DNA of 64,000 nt from Chryseobacterium ginsenosidimutans (GTDB lineage: Bacteria > Bacteroidota > Bacteroidia > Flavobacteriales > Weeksellaceae). The notes beneath the pieces are model-generated. The model had not been told where the DNA came from, ran no database searches, and saw only the letters and a program-made list of their open reading frames with translations. Of the stretch, positions 18,361 through 27,785 are shown piece after piece. The stretch is taken from the NCBI RefSeq assembly GCF_024807225.1, contig NZ_JANUCO010000001.1:2604001-2668000 (forward strand), read 5' to 3'. Both the position numbers and the translations under genes were made by a program. The first letter of the stretch is position 1, and each line of letters starts with the position of its first letter.

Positions 18361-18870
18361 ATGAAAAAAATACTCTTCATATCGATCTTAGGTTTACTGA
18401 GCTGCAGCAAAAATGCGCAGACTCATCCTCCTATTGGCGGTGTTCTTAGCAAAGATGATCTTAATGTTTCCAGAGAGAGAATGAAAAATCTCAACACTCA
18501 GGAAAGAATGCACATGCAGGAATGGATCAACAATCAGCCGGTGAAATATTATTCCACTCAGCTTAATTACTGGGTAAGCACACAGGGATTCGACCAAAGA
18601 CAGAGAAGGCAGGATAATACTTTAATTTCCTATTCTTATGATCTTTATGATTTTGACGAAACCAAGCTTTACGACGAGCCGATCGGAAGAAGAGATGCCA
18701 AATTCGGACACTTTGATGAATTAAAAGCGGTAGAAGATGCTTTGCGTTTTATACATGATGGTGAGGAAGTTACGCTTTTGGTGCCGTCTTCTCTGGCATA
18801 CGGAACTTATGGAGACGAAAAGAAAATAGACAACGACATCCCTTTAATCATAAAATTAAAAGCATTATAA
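18361..18870 (+). CDS. gldI: GldI-like FKBP peptidyl-prolyl isomerase lipoprotein
   Basis: A 169-residue lipoprotein (signal MKKILFISILGLLSC, lipidated C15) with a divergent FKBP domain. The SREKMK-like N-terminal helix region, LNYWVSTQGF, and the end VTLLVPSSLAYGTYGDEKK, then PLIIKLKAL, resemble GldI, a gliding/type IX secretion-associated isomerase. Chryseobacterium-type bacteria keep Gld proteins for type IX secretion even without gliding. It is followed after three bases by a second PPIase lipoprotein, so the two form an envelope-folding operon. The GldI name rests on pattern resemblance. Confidence 0.6.
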   Translation: MKKILFISILGLLSCSKNAQTHPPIGGVLSKDDLNVSRERMKNLNTQERMHMQEWINNQPVKYYSTQLNYWVSTQGFDQRQRRQDNTLISYSYDLYDFDETKLYDEPIGRRDAKFGHFDELKAVEDALRFIHDGEEVTLLVPSSLAYGTYGDEKKIDNDIPLIIKLKAL

Positions 18871-18873
18871 TCA

Positions 18874-19990
18874 ATGAAATTGTTTAACAAGAATATAATT
18901 CTGGCGGCGGCAAGTATCTCGCTGATGAGTTGTACACCAATTTATAAAAAAATGAACGTAGACAAAGAAACTTACGAAGGTCTTAATGACGGACTTTATG
19001 CGAATCTTCAAACGACAAAAGGTAACTTAATCGTAAAACTTGAAGACAAAAAAGCGCCTGTAACTGTGGCTAACTTTGTTGGTCTTGCAGAAGGAAAAAT
19101 CGATAACAAAGCGAAAGCAAAAGGAGTTCCTTTCTATGACGGAACGATTTTCCACAGAGTGATCAAAGATTTCATGATTCAGGGGGGAGATCCTCAAGGA
19201 ACAGGAATGGGAGATCCTGGATATAAATTCGAGGACGAAAGAAACGACCTTCATCATACAGGAAAAGGAATCCTTTCTATGGCGAATTCAGGACCAAATA
19301 CCAACGGTTTCTCAGTTCTTCATCACAGAAGTGGCTACTCCTTGGTTAGACGGAAAACACACGATTTTCGGAAAAGTGGTAAAAGGAGATGATGTGATCG
19401 ATGCTATTGCCAACGTAGAAAAAGGAGCTCAGGACAAGCCTAAAACTGATATCGTTTTAGAAAAAGTTTCTGTTTTCAGCAAAGGTGACGAGTACAAAAA
19501 CTACGATCCTGCAAAAACTTTCACAGAAGGAAAAGCTAAAATCGCAGAAAATAACAGAGCTGCTATCGCTAAAGAAGAAGCTGATAAAAAGAAAAAAGAA
19601 GAAGAATTCGCTGCAAACCAATTGAAAATGGTAGAAGACCTGAAAGCAGGTATGCAAAAAACTGAATCTGGTCTTTACTATAAAATCACGAAAACAACTG
19701 ACGGAAAAGCTCCAAAATCAGGTGATAATATTTCTGTACACTACGCTGGAAAGTTGGTAGACGGAACTGAGTTCGATTCTTCATTCAAAAGAAACGAACC
19801 GATCGAAATTCCTATCGGAATGGGAAGAGTAATCAAAGGTTGGGACGAAGGTATCCTTTTATTAAAAGAAGGGGAAACTGCTACTTTATTGATTCCACCA
19901 GCAATGGGTTATGGAGAAAGAGGTGCAGGAGGAGTGATCCCACCAAATGCATGGTTAGTTTTCGATGTTGAGCTTGTAAAAGTGAAATAA
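18874..19990 (+). CDS. Cyclophilin-FKBP fusion PPIase lipoprotein (one apparent frameshift)
   Basis: A periplasmic prolyl isomerase with two different catalytic domains: an N-terminal cyclophilin (FHRVIKDFMIQGGDPQGTG, then NGSQFFIT...ATPWLDGKHTIFGKV) and a C-terminal FKBP (DNISVHYAGKLVDGTEFDSS, then PPAMGYGERGAGGVIPPNAW), joined by a KE-rich helix. It starts with a lipoprotein signal ending LMSC. The frame breaks at TTT 19308-19310 (minus-strand GAGAAACC); dropping one T restores NGSQFFITEVATPW and gives 371 residues. It starts three bases after the GldI-like gene. Confidence 0.9.
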
Positions 19991-20012
19991 TTGAATCTTA
20001 AAAATATTTTGA

Positions 20013-20040
20013 AAAGCCGTCCGAAAGGATGGCTTTTTTT
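20013..20040 (+). terminator. Terminator of the PPIase operon
   Basis: AAAGCCGTCC/GGATGGCTTT with a GAAA loop and TTTTT tail. Confidence 0.88.
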
Positions 20041-20168
20041 ATGCAACTGAAATATATTTTGTAACGATTTGCCTAAATGCTGCGACAGATTTGATAATAT
20101 AATGTATCTGGAAAGTTCAATTACTTTCTATTAAAAAGCAATCTTAAAATTTGTAACAACCTTAAATA

Positions 20169-20744
20169 ATGAAAACCAAATCACTTCTCTTTCTGTTCGT
20201 TCTGTTGTCGTTCGTGACTTTTGCGCAGACCAAGGCAAATCCTGACGATGCAGCAATTAAAAAATCGCTTACCTATTTTGTGAACAGTATTAAATCTAAA
20301 CAGATCGATCAGGCGGTAAGCTGTATCTATCCCAAATTTTTCACCATCGTTTCGAAAGAACAGATGACCCAGATTTTGAATATGACGTACAACAATCCGT
20401 TCATGAAAATTGAAGTACAGAATTTACAGTTCGGGAATATTGAAAAACCGGAACTCATCAGTGGCGAATATTTTTCCATTACCAATTATTTTCTGAAACT
20501 GAAATGCAATGTCAGTTCACTGAATGACGATATGAAAAAGAAAATGAGCAACGCCTTAACAGCTAAATACGGCGCGAATAATGTGAAATATTTAGCCAAT
20601 GAAGGTTCATATCTCATCAACGCCAATATGAAAGCCTGTGCCGTTTCAAAAGATAAAAAATCATGGAAGTTTGTCATTCTTGAAAAGGAATATAAACCTC
20701 AATTGGTAAAAGTGTTGCCGAAGAAAGTTCTTGATAAATTTTAG
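20169..20744 (+). CDS. Exported protein of unknown function
   Basis: A 191-residue protein with a signal peptide (MKTKSLLFLFVLLSFVTFAQ). After it come helical stretches with KKSLTYFVNSIKSKQIDQAV, a YPKFFTIVSKEQM motif, and a mixed alpha/beta end. The pattern of 'residues lost to a damage or stress' is not recognisable; I do not know the family. It has its own terminator downstream. Confidence 0.65.
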   Translation: MKTKSLLFLFVLLSFVTFAQTKANPDDAAIKKSLTYFVNSIKSKQIDQAVSCIYPKFFTIVSKEQMTQILNMTYNNPFMKIEVQNLQFGNIEKPELISGEYFSITNYFLKLKCNVSSLNDDMKKKMSNALTAKYGANNVKYLANEGSYLINANMKACAVSKDKKSWKFVILEKEYKPQLVKVLPKKVLDKF

Positions 20745-20766
20745 AAGTTGATTTTAAAATATTTTG

Positions 20767-20793
20767 AAGCTATCCGAGAGGGTGGCTTTTTTT
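20767..20793 (+). terminator. Terminator at the left edge of the HEPN/ATPase insert
   Basis: AGCTATCC/GGGTGGCT (two G-T pairs) with a GAGA loop and a run of seven Ts. Confidence 0.8.
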
Positions 20794-20876
20794 GTGAAAA
20801 TTTCAGGGAAAATACGGATAACTTTAATATTATGTATAGTTATATTGCATATTTTAAATAAAACTAAATATTTAAT

Positions 20877-21581
20877 ATGACCACAATAGAATATTATAAA
20901 GAGGCTGGATCAACAGTTACTAATATTTTGCATGAAAGTTTAAGCAATACTGATTTAGAATTATTCAATAGTAATCATAGCTTTTTAGCTGACTTTGAAA
21001 GTTGGTTAGAAATTTTGAAAGATAGACCTGAAATTAGTATATTTAAAAATGCAATAAAAGAATATCAAATCTCACAACTAAGTTGTTCATTGGGATTGTA
21101 TCAACAAGCTTTCATGGGACTTCGTTTTTTTTTAGAAAGAACGTTGGTGGCAATAATGTTTTCAGCAAAAGAAATAGAATTGAATCTATGGAAAATAGGA
21201 GAAAGAGATACCTATTGGTCTGAATTAATGGATGATGAAAAAGGTGTTTTTTCTAAAAAATTTTGTAGAGCTTTTTTTTCTGAATTAGATTCAGAAATAT
21301 CACACTTTAAAGCTATAACAAAAAAAGTGTATCGAGAGTGTTCAGAATATGTGCATGGAAACTTATCTGTAATTGATAAAATTCCGGAAGGTTTGGAATA
21401 TTCTGAAGAGCTGTTCATTGAATGGAACACACTTGCAAACATTATTAAAAGAATAGTTTTATTTTCAATATGTTTGAGATACTTAAAATTTTTAAAAACT
21501 GAAGATTACAAGGAAATTGAAGCATCTATATCTGAAGAATTTACTTCAATTAGTGTAATAATGCAATATATAAATCAATAA
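20877..21581 (+). CDS. HEPN-like protein of a two-gene AT-rich module
   Basis: A 234-residue, largely helical protein I cannot place by name. Around residues 151-162 it reads VYRECSEYVHGN; R153-x6-H160 matches the Rx4-6H pattern of HEPN ribonucleases. An earlier helix (QQAFMGLRFFLERTLVAIMF) fits the helical scaffold of that superfamily. It has no signal peptide or membrane segment. It is seven bases upstream of the ORC-like ATPase gene, so the two are co-transcribed. Sampled lines of this gene are near 23% GC, clearly below the flanking genes, which suggests recent transfer. A toxin or effector role is inference from the motif and the partner. Confidence 0.55.
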   Translation: MTTIEYYKEAGSTVTNILHESLSNTDLELFNSNHSFLADFESWLEILKDRPEISIFKNAIKEYQISQLSCSLGLYQQAFMGLRFFLERTLVAIMFSAKEIELNLWKIGERDTYWSELMDDEKGVFSKKFCRAFFSELDSEISHFKAITKKVYRECSEYVHGNLSVIDKIPEGLEYSEELFIEWNTLANIIKRIVLFSICLRYLKFLKTEDYKEIEASISEEFTSISVIMQYINQ

Positions 21582-21588
21582 AATAAAT

Positions 21589-23199
21589 ATGTCAGATTTA
21601 CTTTTTAGAACAGAGGATATACCCAATGAAGATATATTAAGATTATTTGTTGAAACAAGACAGGATAGAGAAATAATTGACAAATTGAAATCAATTACTC
21701 CAACAATTCTAGTTGGTAGTCGTGGAGTAGGAAAGTCATTTCTCATGAAAGTTGCAGAAGAAGAATTAAATAAGAATTTTAATAATGATAATGTCCTACC
21801 AGTTTATCTTACTTTTAACAAAAGTTCATTAATTCATTCAAAAGATGAAAATCAATTTTTTCATTGGATGTTAGCTTTGATTTGTTCCAAAGTTATTAGA
21901 CAGTTACGAAAAAGAGGGTTGTTAGCAAATTTATCTCAATCAATTAATATATTAAGTGGTGGTGAATACTCTGAAAATAGTCTTAAAATTGAAGATATAA
22001 AAAACGAATATGAAAATTCTTGGAAAAGTTCGGATGTTGATATTGCATATGAATCCATTCCATCAATTGACGATTTTAAAGATGCAATTCAAGAAATTTG
22101 TGAAGATTTAAATATAAAGCGTATTGTTTTGTTAATAGATGAAGCTGCACATATTTTTAGACCTGAACAGCAAAGACAATTTTTTACATTGTTTAGAGAT
22201 CTGAGGACACCTTATTTGTCTTGTAATGCTGCTGTTTATCCTGGGGTTACATCATATGGTGAGATTTTTCAACCAACACAAGATGCAACATTTATTAATG
22301 TCAATAGAGATATTTTTTCTCCGACTTATATAGATAATATGCGTGAGATTGTAGAAAAACAATCAGATGCTGATAGTAAATTATTAAATGAAATTTCTAA
22401 GAATAGAAATAATTTTGCAATACTCGCATATGCAGCATCGGGTAATCCAAGATTTTTATTGAAAACAATAGCGAGAGCACCAAAATTAAATTCTACGCAA
22501 ATAAATGAAATTATAAGAGAATTTTATAGGATTGAATTATTAGCTGAACATACTAACTTAAGTGAAAAGTATCCAGGGCATAAAGGATTAATTGATTGGG
22601 GAAGAAGGTTTATTGAAATTATAGTTCTGCCTGAAATTCAGAAAAAAAATAATTCTTATTTGGAAGATGATAAGCAAACAACTTGTTTCATATGGGTTCA
22701 CAAAGATGCACCACAAACAATTAAAGAATCATTAAGGCTTTTAGAATATACAGGAATTATTCAAGAAAATAGTAAAGGAATAAAAGCTACAAATTCTGAA
22801 ATTGGAAATAGAATTTTAGTCAATTTAGGTTGTGTTTTTTCTTCTGAGTCAGCACCTTCTAGTACAGCACTTCAAATTGCTAGAAGTATTACGCTTAAAA
22901 GAATGACTGAGTTTGGAATGAATAACTCAAATTTTAGAGATTTGACTGATGTAATTCCTAATTTTGAGGAAAATGATATTTCTGAAATTCTTGATAAAGA
23001 ATTAAGTAAATCTATTAATGTACTTGATTTAACACCTTGGATTAAACAAACTTTAAGAAGTATTCAAATTAATACAATAAAAGATATTCTAATAACAACA
23101 GAAACTCAATTAAAATCGGTCTATTATGTAGGAGATAAGAGAGCTAGGCTTGTAAAAAGTGCTGCAATTGCTTCTGTATATGAATATTTAAATGGATAA
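21589..23199 (+). CDS. ORC/CDC6-like P-loop ATPase with C-terminal helix-hairpin-helix domain
   Basis: A 536-residue ATPase. Walker A is GSRGVGKS at 43-50 and Walker B is IVLLIDEAAH with D184/E185. The stretch FRDLRTPYLSCNAAVYPGVT and the following helices resemble ORC/CDC6-type STAND-like ATPases found in bacterial accessory loci. Residues about 485-535 (IKDILITTETQLKSVYYVGD, then KRARLVKSAAIASVYEYL) look like a helix-hairpin-helix or alpha-CTD-like DNA-binding domain. Sampled lines are about 23-32% GC. With the HEPN-like gene it forms a self-contained module bounded by terminators; sensing plus an RNase effector is a plausible defence design, but unproven. Confidence 0.65.
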   Translation: MSDLLFRTEDIPNEDILRLFVETRQDREIIDKLKSITPTILVGSRGVGKSFLMKVAEEELNKNFNNDNVLPVYLTFNKSSLIHSKDENQFFHWMLALICSKVIRQLRKRGLLANLSQSINILSGGEYSENSLKIEDIKNEYENSWKSSDVDIAYESIPSIDDFKDAIQEICEDLNIKRIVLLIDEAAHIFRPEQQRQFFTLFRDLRTPYLSCNAAVYPGVTSYGEIFQPTQDATFINVNRDIFSPTYIDNMREIVEKQSDADSKLLNEISKNRNNFAILAYAASGNPRFLLKTIARAPKLNSTQINEIIREFYRIELLAEHTNLSEKYPGHKGLIDWGRRFIEIIVLPEIQKKNNSYLEDDKQTTCFIWVHKDAPQTIKESLRLLEYTGIIQENSKGIKATNSEIGNRILVNLGCVFSSESAPSSTALQIARSITLKRMTEFGMNNSNFRDLTDVIPNFEENDISEILDKELSKSINVLDLTPWIKQTLRSIQINTIKDILITTETQLKSVYYVGDKRARLVKSAAIASVYEYLNG

Positions 23200-23207
23200 A
23201 TAGCCAG

Positions 23208-23236
23208 ACCGTCCCCACAAGGACGGTTTATAATTT
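23208..23236 (+). terminator. Hairpin at the right edge of the HEPN/ATPase insert
   Basis: ACCGTCC/GGACGGT with a six-base loop and a broken T-tract (TTATAATTT), just past the ATPase stop. Confidence 0.6.
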
Positions 23237-23279
23237 CCCTAAACCCTCAAAAAACCTTATTTTCGTGTAAAATAACTCC

Positions 23280-24440
23280 ATGAAAAAAATCCTCTACACG
23301 CTCCTCATATTTTCCACTCTTACTATTTCCGCGCAGGGAAGAAGATTTTTTGAGAATGGGGAAGTGCAGCTTCAGAATCCTGTTGAGAAAATTAATCTGA
23401 GATATGAAAATGAACTTCCTTTTGTAAAGGTGAGTATCAATGGGAAAATGTACAATTTTCTGTTTGATTCCGGGGCGCCGACTGTGATTTCCACTGCCAT
23501 TTACAGCGAACTGAATCTTAATAAAAAGCATAAAAGCAAAGTAAAAGATTCACAGAAAAATAAACAGGAACAGATCTTTACGGAACTTCCTGAAATGACG
23601 GTTGACAAAGTAGTTTTCAAGAAAATAGGGGCGATTGTTCTGGATATGAATTCGGGGGAATTGGCGTGTTTTAAAGTCGATGGAATTCTTGGAGCGAATC
23701 AGATGGCAAAATTGTTCTGGAGGATAAATTATTCCGAAAACTCTCTGGAAACAACGAAAGATTTATCGCTTTTTGATCTCAATGGTTATGATTTTATTGT
23801 TCCGTTTGACGCTCAACCGCAAAAAACGCCGATCGTTGAAACCAACATTTTAGATAAAAAAATTGACCTTACTTTTGATACCGGATTTTCCGGAAGGCTG
23901 AAAATTTTGGATAAAAATTTTGATTCTAAAAAAGTAAAACAAAGTATCGAAACTTTCGGGACAAATTCTGTAGGAGCTTACGGAGCGGGAAAAGCTATTC
24001 CCGGATATATTTTCAAGGCAGATTTGGGATTGGGAAATAAAAGCTTTCAAAACGAGCTGATTTCAACAGGAAAATCAAACCTTATCGGAAACGAATTTTT
24101 TAAAGATTTTACCTTTATTTTCGACTGGAAAAACAGCAAAATCTACATGAAACGCATCAAAACAACTTCTGTAAAATTAGAATCTTTCGGGTTTAGTTAT
24201 CGTTTTATAGATACAAAACCGATGGTTGCTTTTGTCTTTCAGCAGGAAAATTTTCCGTTAAAAATAGGGGATTCCATTATCAGTATTAATAATGTAAATC
24301 TGGATCAGCTGGATCAGGATTCTGCGTGTCATTATTTCACCAACAGAGTGGAAAAAGACCAGAAAACTATTGATGTTAAAATAAAAAGAGACGGAAAGAT
24401 TCTGGATTTTAAACTGGAGAAAAAAGAGTATTTAAATTAA
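23280..24440 (+). CDS. Exported retropepsin-like aspartic protease with PDZ domain
   Basis: A 386-residue exported protein (signal MKKILYTLLIFSTLTISAQG). It has two aspartic protease half-sites, FLFDSGAPTVIS and LTFDTGFSGRL, as in bacterial retropepsin-like proteases with a duplicated barrel. The C-terminus (PLKIGDSIISINNVNLDQL onward) is a PDZ-like domain. Substrate unknown. The next gene, a small lipoprotein, starts three bases after its stop, so they are probably an operon. Confidence 0.82.
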   Translation: MKKILYTLLIFSTLTISAQGRRFFENGEVQLQNPVEKINLRYENELPFVKVSINGKMYNFLFDSGAPTVISTAIYSELNLNKKHKSKVKDSQKNKQEQIFTELPEMTVDKVVFKKIGAIVLDMNSGELACFKVDGILGANQMAKLFWRINYSENSLETTKDLSLFDLNGYDFIVPFDAQPQKTPIVETNILDKKIDLTFDTGFSGRLKILDKNFDSKKVKQSIETFGTNSVGAYGAGKAIPGYIFKADLGLGNKSFQNELISTGKSNLIGNEFFKDFTFIFDWKNSKIYMKRIKTTSVKLESFGFSYRFIDTKPMVAFVFQQENFPLKIGDSIISINNVNLDQLDQDSACHYFTNRVEKDQKTIDVKIKRDGKILDFKLEKKEYLN

Positions 24441-24443
24441 ACC

Positions 24444-24860
24444 ATGAAGAACTATAACAAAATCATTTGTTTTTTTGCCTTACTTCTGATCATGAGCTGT
24501 ACTAAAAAATACAATGTCAGTCCTGATTTGGGTTCTTATACAGTAGCAAGCGGCAGTGGCAAAGAATATGCAGAAAAAACACTTAATGAAGTGTTAACGA
24601 CCAATAAAGAACATAATGTTATCCAGCCCAACAATGTTATTATAGAAACTCCTGAAACAGCGATTAGAGTTGCTGAACCTATTCTTTTTGGTATATACGG
24701 AGAGAAAAATATAACCGAGCAACGCCCCTATAAAGTAAGTGATTTTAAAGATTATTATGTTATAGAAGGAACATTGGATCGTCACTCGATGGGAGGAACA
24801 TTTCTGATTATTATCAAGAAAAATAACGGCGAAATTATTAAAATTACTCACGGAAAATAA
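24444..24860 (+). CDS. Lipoprotein with NTF2-fold immunity-type domain
   Basis: A 138-residue lipoprotein (signal ending LLIMSC, C19). The C-terminal half, TAIRVAEPILFGIYGEKNI, then YYVIEGTL and GGTFLIIIKKNNGEIIKITHG, resembles the NTF2-fold immunity protein family. Such proteins usually neutralise a polymorphic toxin, but no toxin gene lies beside it, so it may be an orphan or do something else. It overlaps no other gene and follows the aspartic protease closely. Confidence 0.6.
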   Translation: MKNYNKIICFFALLLIMSCTKKYNVSPDLGSYTVASGSGKEYAEKTLNEVLTTNKEHNVIQPNNVIIETPETAIRVAEPILFGIYGEKNITEQRPYKVSDFKDYYVIEGTLDRHSMGGTFLIIIKKNNGEIIKITHGK

Positions 24861-24934
24861 TAACTTTTAAGAAAGAAATTCAATTATGAGATTCTCCTTA
24901 AACTCTTAATTTTCGCAATGCTGAAATTTTAAAA

Positions 24935-24965
24935 ATAAAAAACCGCCCACAACAGGCGGTTTCAT
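24935..24965 (-). terminator. Terminator of the M28 peptidase operon
   Basis: AACCGCC/GGCGGTT stem with a seven-base loop, followed on the minus strand by TTTTTATTTTT. Confidence 0.8.
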
Positions 24966-24971
24966 TATATC

Positions 24972-26327
24972 TTACCAATTCTTATCAATCAAATAAATAA
25001 TCTGCGTCAACGTACTTGCTCCGAGCAGCAATTCTCTTCGGTTCACCTTTTCGAAAGTATCTTCTTCCGTGTGATGAATATCGAAATAACGTTGAGAATC
25101 GGGAACCAATTCCGCAGTCGGAACTCCCATGTCATGAAGCGGATAAAGATCTGTCCCGGAATACGTGTTTTTAAAATCATAAACTCCGTAAGGTAAAAAC
25201 AGATTTGCCCAACTTTGGATCTGCTTTCTCTTTTCGTTATCCATTTCCAGAGAAATTCCTCTTGGGGTAAAACCTCCCGCGTCGGTTTCGATGGCAAAAA
25301 GGTGCTTTTCGTTATTTTCTTTGGCTGTTTTTCCGTACTGAACACCGCCTTTTACACCGTTTTCTTCATTGGCAAAGCAAACAACTCTGATGGTATGATT
25401 ATTTTTAATTCCAAGATTTTTGAACGTTCTCAACACCTCAATGCTCTGAACAATTCCTGTTCCGTCGTCATGTGCCCCTTCACCCACATCCCATGAATCC
25501 AGATGTCCGCCGACAACGATCACACTTTTATCTTTTTTACCCGTGATTTCTCCGATCACAGAATGGGAGAGCTTCTCGCCTTTCATTCCGCAGTTGGAGT
25601 TTAGTTTTACGATAATTTTTTGTGATTTTAAGAGTTCTGCCAATTCATCGGCAGTCGTATTTCCAACTGCAACGGCAGGGATTTTCTTATCGTCTTGATA
25701 ACGCATTGCTCCTGTGTGCGGAACATCATCAAAAGCAGAAGAAAGCGAACGAATAATCGCAAACTTTCCACCTTTTTTAGCCGTTAATGAAGCGGCTGTC
25801 GTTCTGTATTTCGCAGCATCGCTATATCCTCTGAAAGTTTCTATATAAGACTGACTGAAAGGATAATTAAAGAAAACGATCTTGTCTTTTACCTGTTCCG
25901 GCGAGAGTTTTTCGTATTCTTCCATAGATTTTACCATGATAATTTCTCCGGAAACGTCTTTTCCGCCTGTTCCTTCAGAATTTCCTAAAGAAAGCATTTT
26001 TAGGTTTTTCCATTTTCCATTGGCGGTTTTGATCTGTAAAGATTCTTTTCCTCTTACCCAAACCGGAACCATCACTTCCTGAAGCCAGACTTTGTCAGCT
26101 CCAGCATCGTGAAGCTTTTGCTCTGCCCATTTTACGGCCTTTTCATAGGATTCTGAACCGCTTAATCGATGACCGATGTTCTTCGTTAAATCTCTTAATT
26201 CAGTATAACCTTTTCCGTTATTTAATATTTCCGTAGAAATTTTTGCAAATTGTATGGAGTCTTCTTTTGCCTGACCAAAAACTGCCATGCTCAGAAGCAA
26301 TAATGATGTTCCTAGTATCTTTTTCAT
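24972..26327 (-). CDS. Exported M28 family zinc peptidase (active form)
   Basis: A 451-residue exported peptidase (signal MKKILGTSLLLLSMAVFGQA) with a PA insert and an M28 catalytic domain of the plasma glutamate carboxypeptidase type. The zinc and catalytic residues are all present: H275 in GGHLDSWD, D287 in AHDDG, E321/E322 in ANEENG, E347/D349 in ETDAGG, and H418/H419 in DIHHTEEDTF. It begins one base after the stop of its paralogue upstream, so both are made from one transcript. Confidence 0.92.
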   Translation of the reverse strand: MKKILGTSLLLLSMAVFGQAKEDSIQFAKISTEILNNGKGYTELRDLTKNIGHRLSGSESYEKAVKWAEQKLHDAGADKVWLQEVMVPVWVRGKESLQIKTANGKWKNLKMLSLGNSEGTGGKDVSGEIIMVKSMEEYEKLSPEQVKDKIVFFNYPFSQSYIETFRGYSDAAKYRTTAASLTAKKGGKFAIIRSLSSAFDDVPHTGAMRYQDDKKIPAVAVGNTTADELAELLKSQKIIVKLNSNCGMKGEKLSHSVIGEITGKKDKSVIVVGGHLDSWDVGEGAHDDGTGIVQSIEVLRTFKNLGIKNNHTIRVVCFANEENGVKGGVQYGKTAKENNEKHLFAIETDAGGFTPRGISLEMDNEKRKQIQSWANLFLPYGVYDFKNTYSGTDLYPLHDMGVPTAELVPDSQRYFDIHHTEEDTFEKVNRRELLLGASTLTQIIYLIDKNW

Positions 26328-26328
26328 T

Positions 26329-27733
26329 TTACCAATTTTTATCGATCATTAAGATCATTTGTGTCATTGCAACCGCACCGAGAAGAAGTTCTCTTTTGTT
26401 CACTTTATCGAAGGTATCTTCCACAGAATGATGGTAATCAAAATATCTTTGAGTATCTACAACAAGCTCTGCCAAAGGAATATCCAACTTTTTTAAAGGA
26501 GAAATATCCTGAATAGCATCGGTTTGATCAAAATCATAGATACCGTATGGAAGGAAATAGTTTTTCCATTCAAAAACCTGTCTTCTTCTTTGCGGAGACA
26601 TATCCAATGAAAAACCTCTCGGAGAATAACCTCCTGCATCTGTTCCCAGTGCGAAAACATGTTTCTCATCTTTCTTTTTTACATAAGCAGCGTACATTTC
26701 ACGCCCTTGTCCGCCGTTTTCACTGTTGGCATAAAGTACAACTCTTATGGTGTGATTATTTTCATACCCTAAAGCTTTCAGCGTTCTCAGAACTTCGATA
26801 CATTGAGCGACTCCGGTTTCCGTCATCAATAGCGCCTTCGCCAAAATCCCAGGAATCCAGCTGAGCTCCCAAAACAATGACTTTAGAATCTTTTTTACCC
26901 GGAATTTCAGCGATGATATTCGGATTGGTGGTTTCACCTTTTGATTCGGCGGTCATGTTGAGTTTGGCGGTGACTTTTTGTTTTTTTAATAATTTTTCAA
27001 GTTCGTCAGCAGATTTTACACCGATAGACAAAGCAGGAATTTTTGCTTTATCATCCGGTTCGTAATAGATCATTTTGGCATGTGGTGTATCATCTGTTGC
27101 TGTCGTTAAAGATCTTATAATTAAAGCTTTCGCTCCCGTTTTAGCAATAACAGAAGCTGAAATTAATTTTGATTTTGCGGTCAGTAAGTAAGAATCACTG
27201 GTGTTAATGATTCTTGGATCCATCGGAAGATTAACGAAGACGATTTTGTCTTTTAGCTGTCCTACAGACATGGCGTTAAGTTCAGAAGTCGTATTAATTA
27301 AAATAATTTCTCCTGTCAAATCTTTTCCGCCTGTTCCTTCAGAATTCCCGAAAGAGAGCATTCTGATGTTTTTCCAGTCTCCATTTCCTGCTTTTATCTG
27401 CAGAGATTCTCTTCCTCTTATCCAAACCGGAGCTTTGGCTTCCATTCTCCAGATCATCTCAATACCGATGCTTTTAAGCTTTTTTTCTGCCCATTCTACT
27501 GCTTTCATGTAACCGGGAGTTGCACTGAAACGGGAACCGATACCTTTCGTAAGTTCTCCGAGGTTGTCGTAGGCAGTTCCGTTGGTCATGATCTCGTCTG
27601 AGATCTTTTTAAACTCGTCCTGATAATTGAATTTAGCAGTGGTCGTTTTTACAGACCTTTTTTTCTGAGGTTTTTTTTGAGAAAATAAAAATCCACCCAA
27701 AAAGAGTGGAATTATAATGAATATTTTTTTCAT
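26329..27733 (-). CDS. Exported M28-like paralogue lacking active-site residues (one apparent frameshift)
   Basis: A 467-residue paralogue of the downstream gene, exported (MKKIFIIIPLFLGGFLFSQ). Sites that should bind zinc or catalyse are changed: GGHLDSWD is GAQLDSWD (Q291), AHDDG is AIDDG, ANEENG is ANSENG, and ETDAGG is GTDAGG. The overall domain is conserved, so it looks like a pseudoenzyme that may bind or regulate rather than cut. The frame breaks at plus-strand TTT 26817-26819 (coding GACGGAAACC); removing one base restores DDGTGVAQCIEVLRTLKALG. The break is of the same kind as in ten other genes and I do not count it as decay. Confidence 0.85.
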
Positions 27734-27785
27734 TTTTTATTTACCTTTTTTCCATTGCTAAAAGTAAGGAAAAATTGGTTATTTT

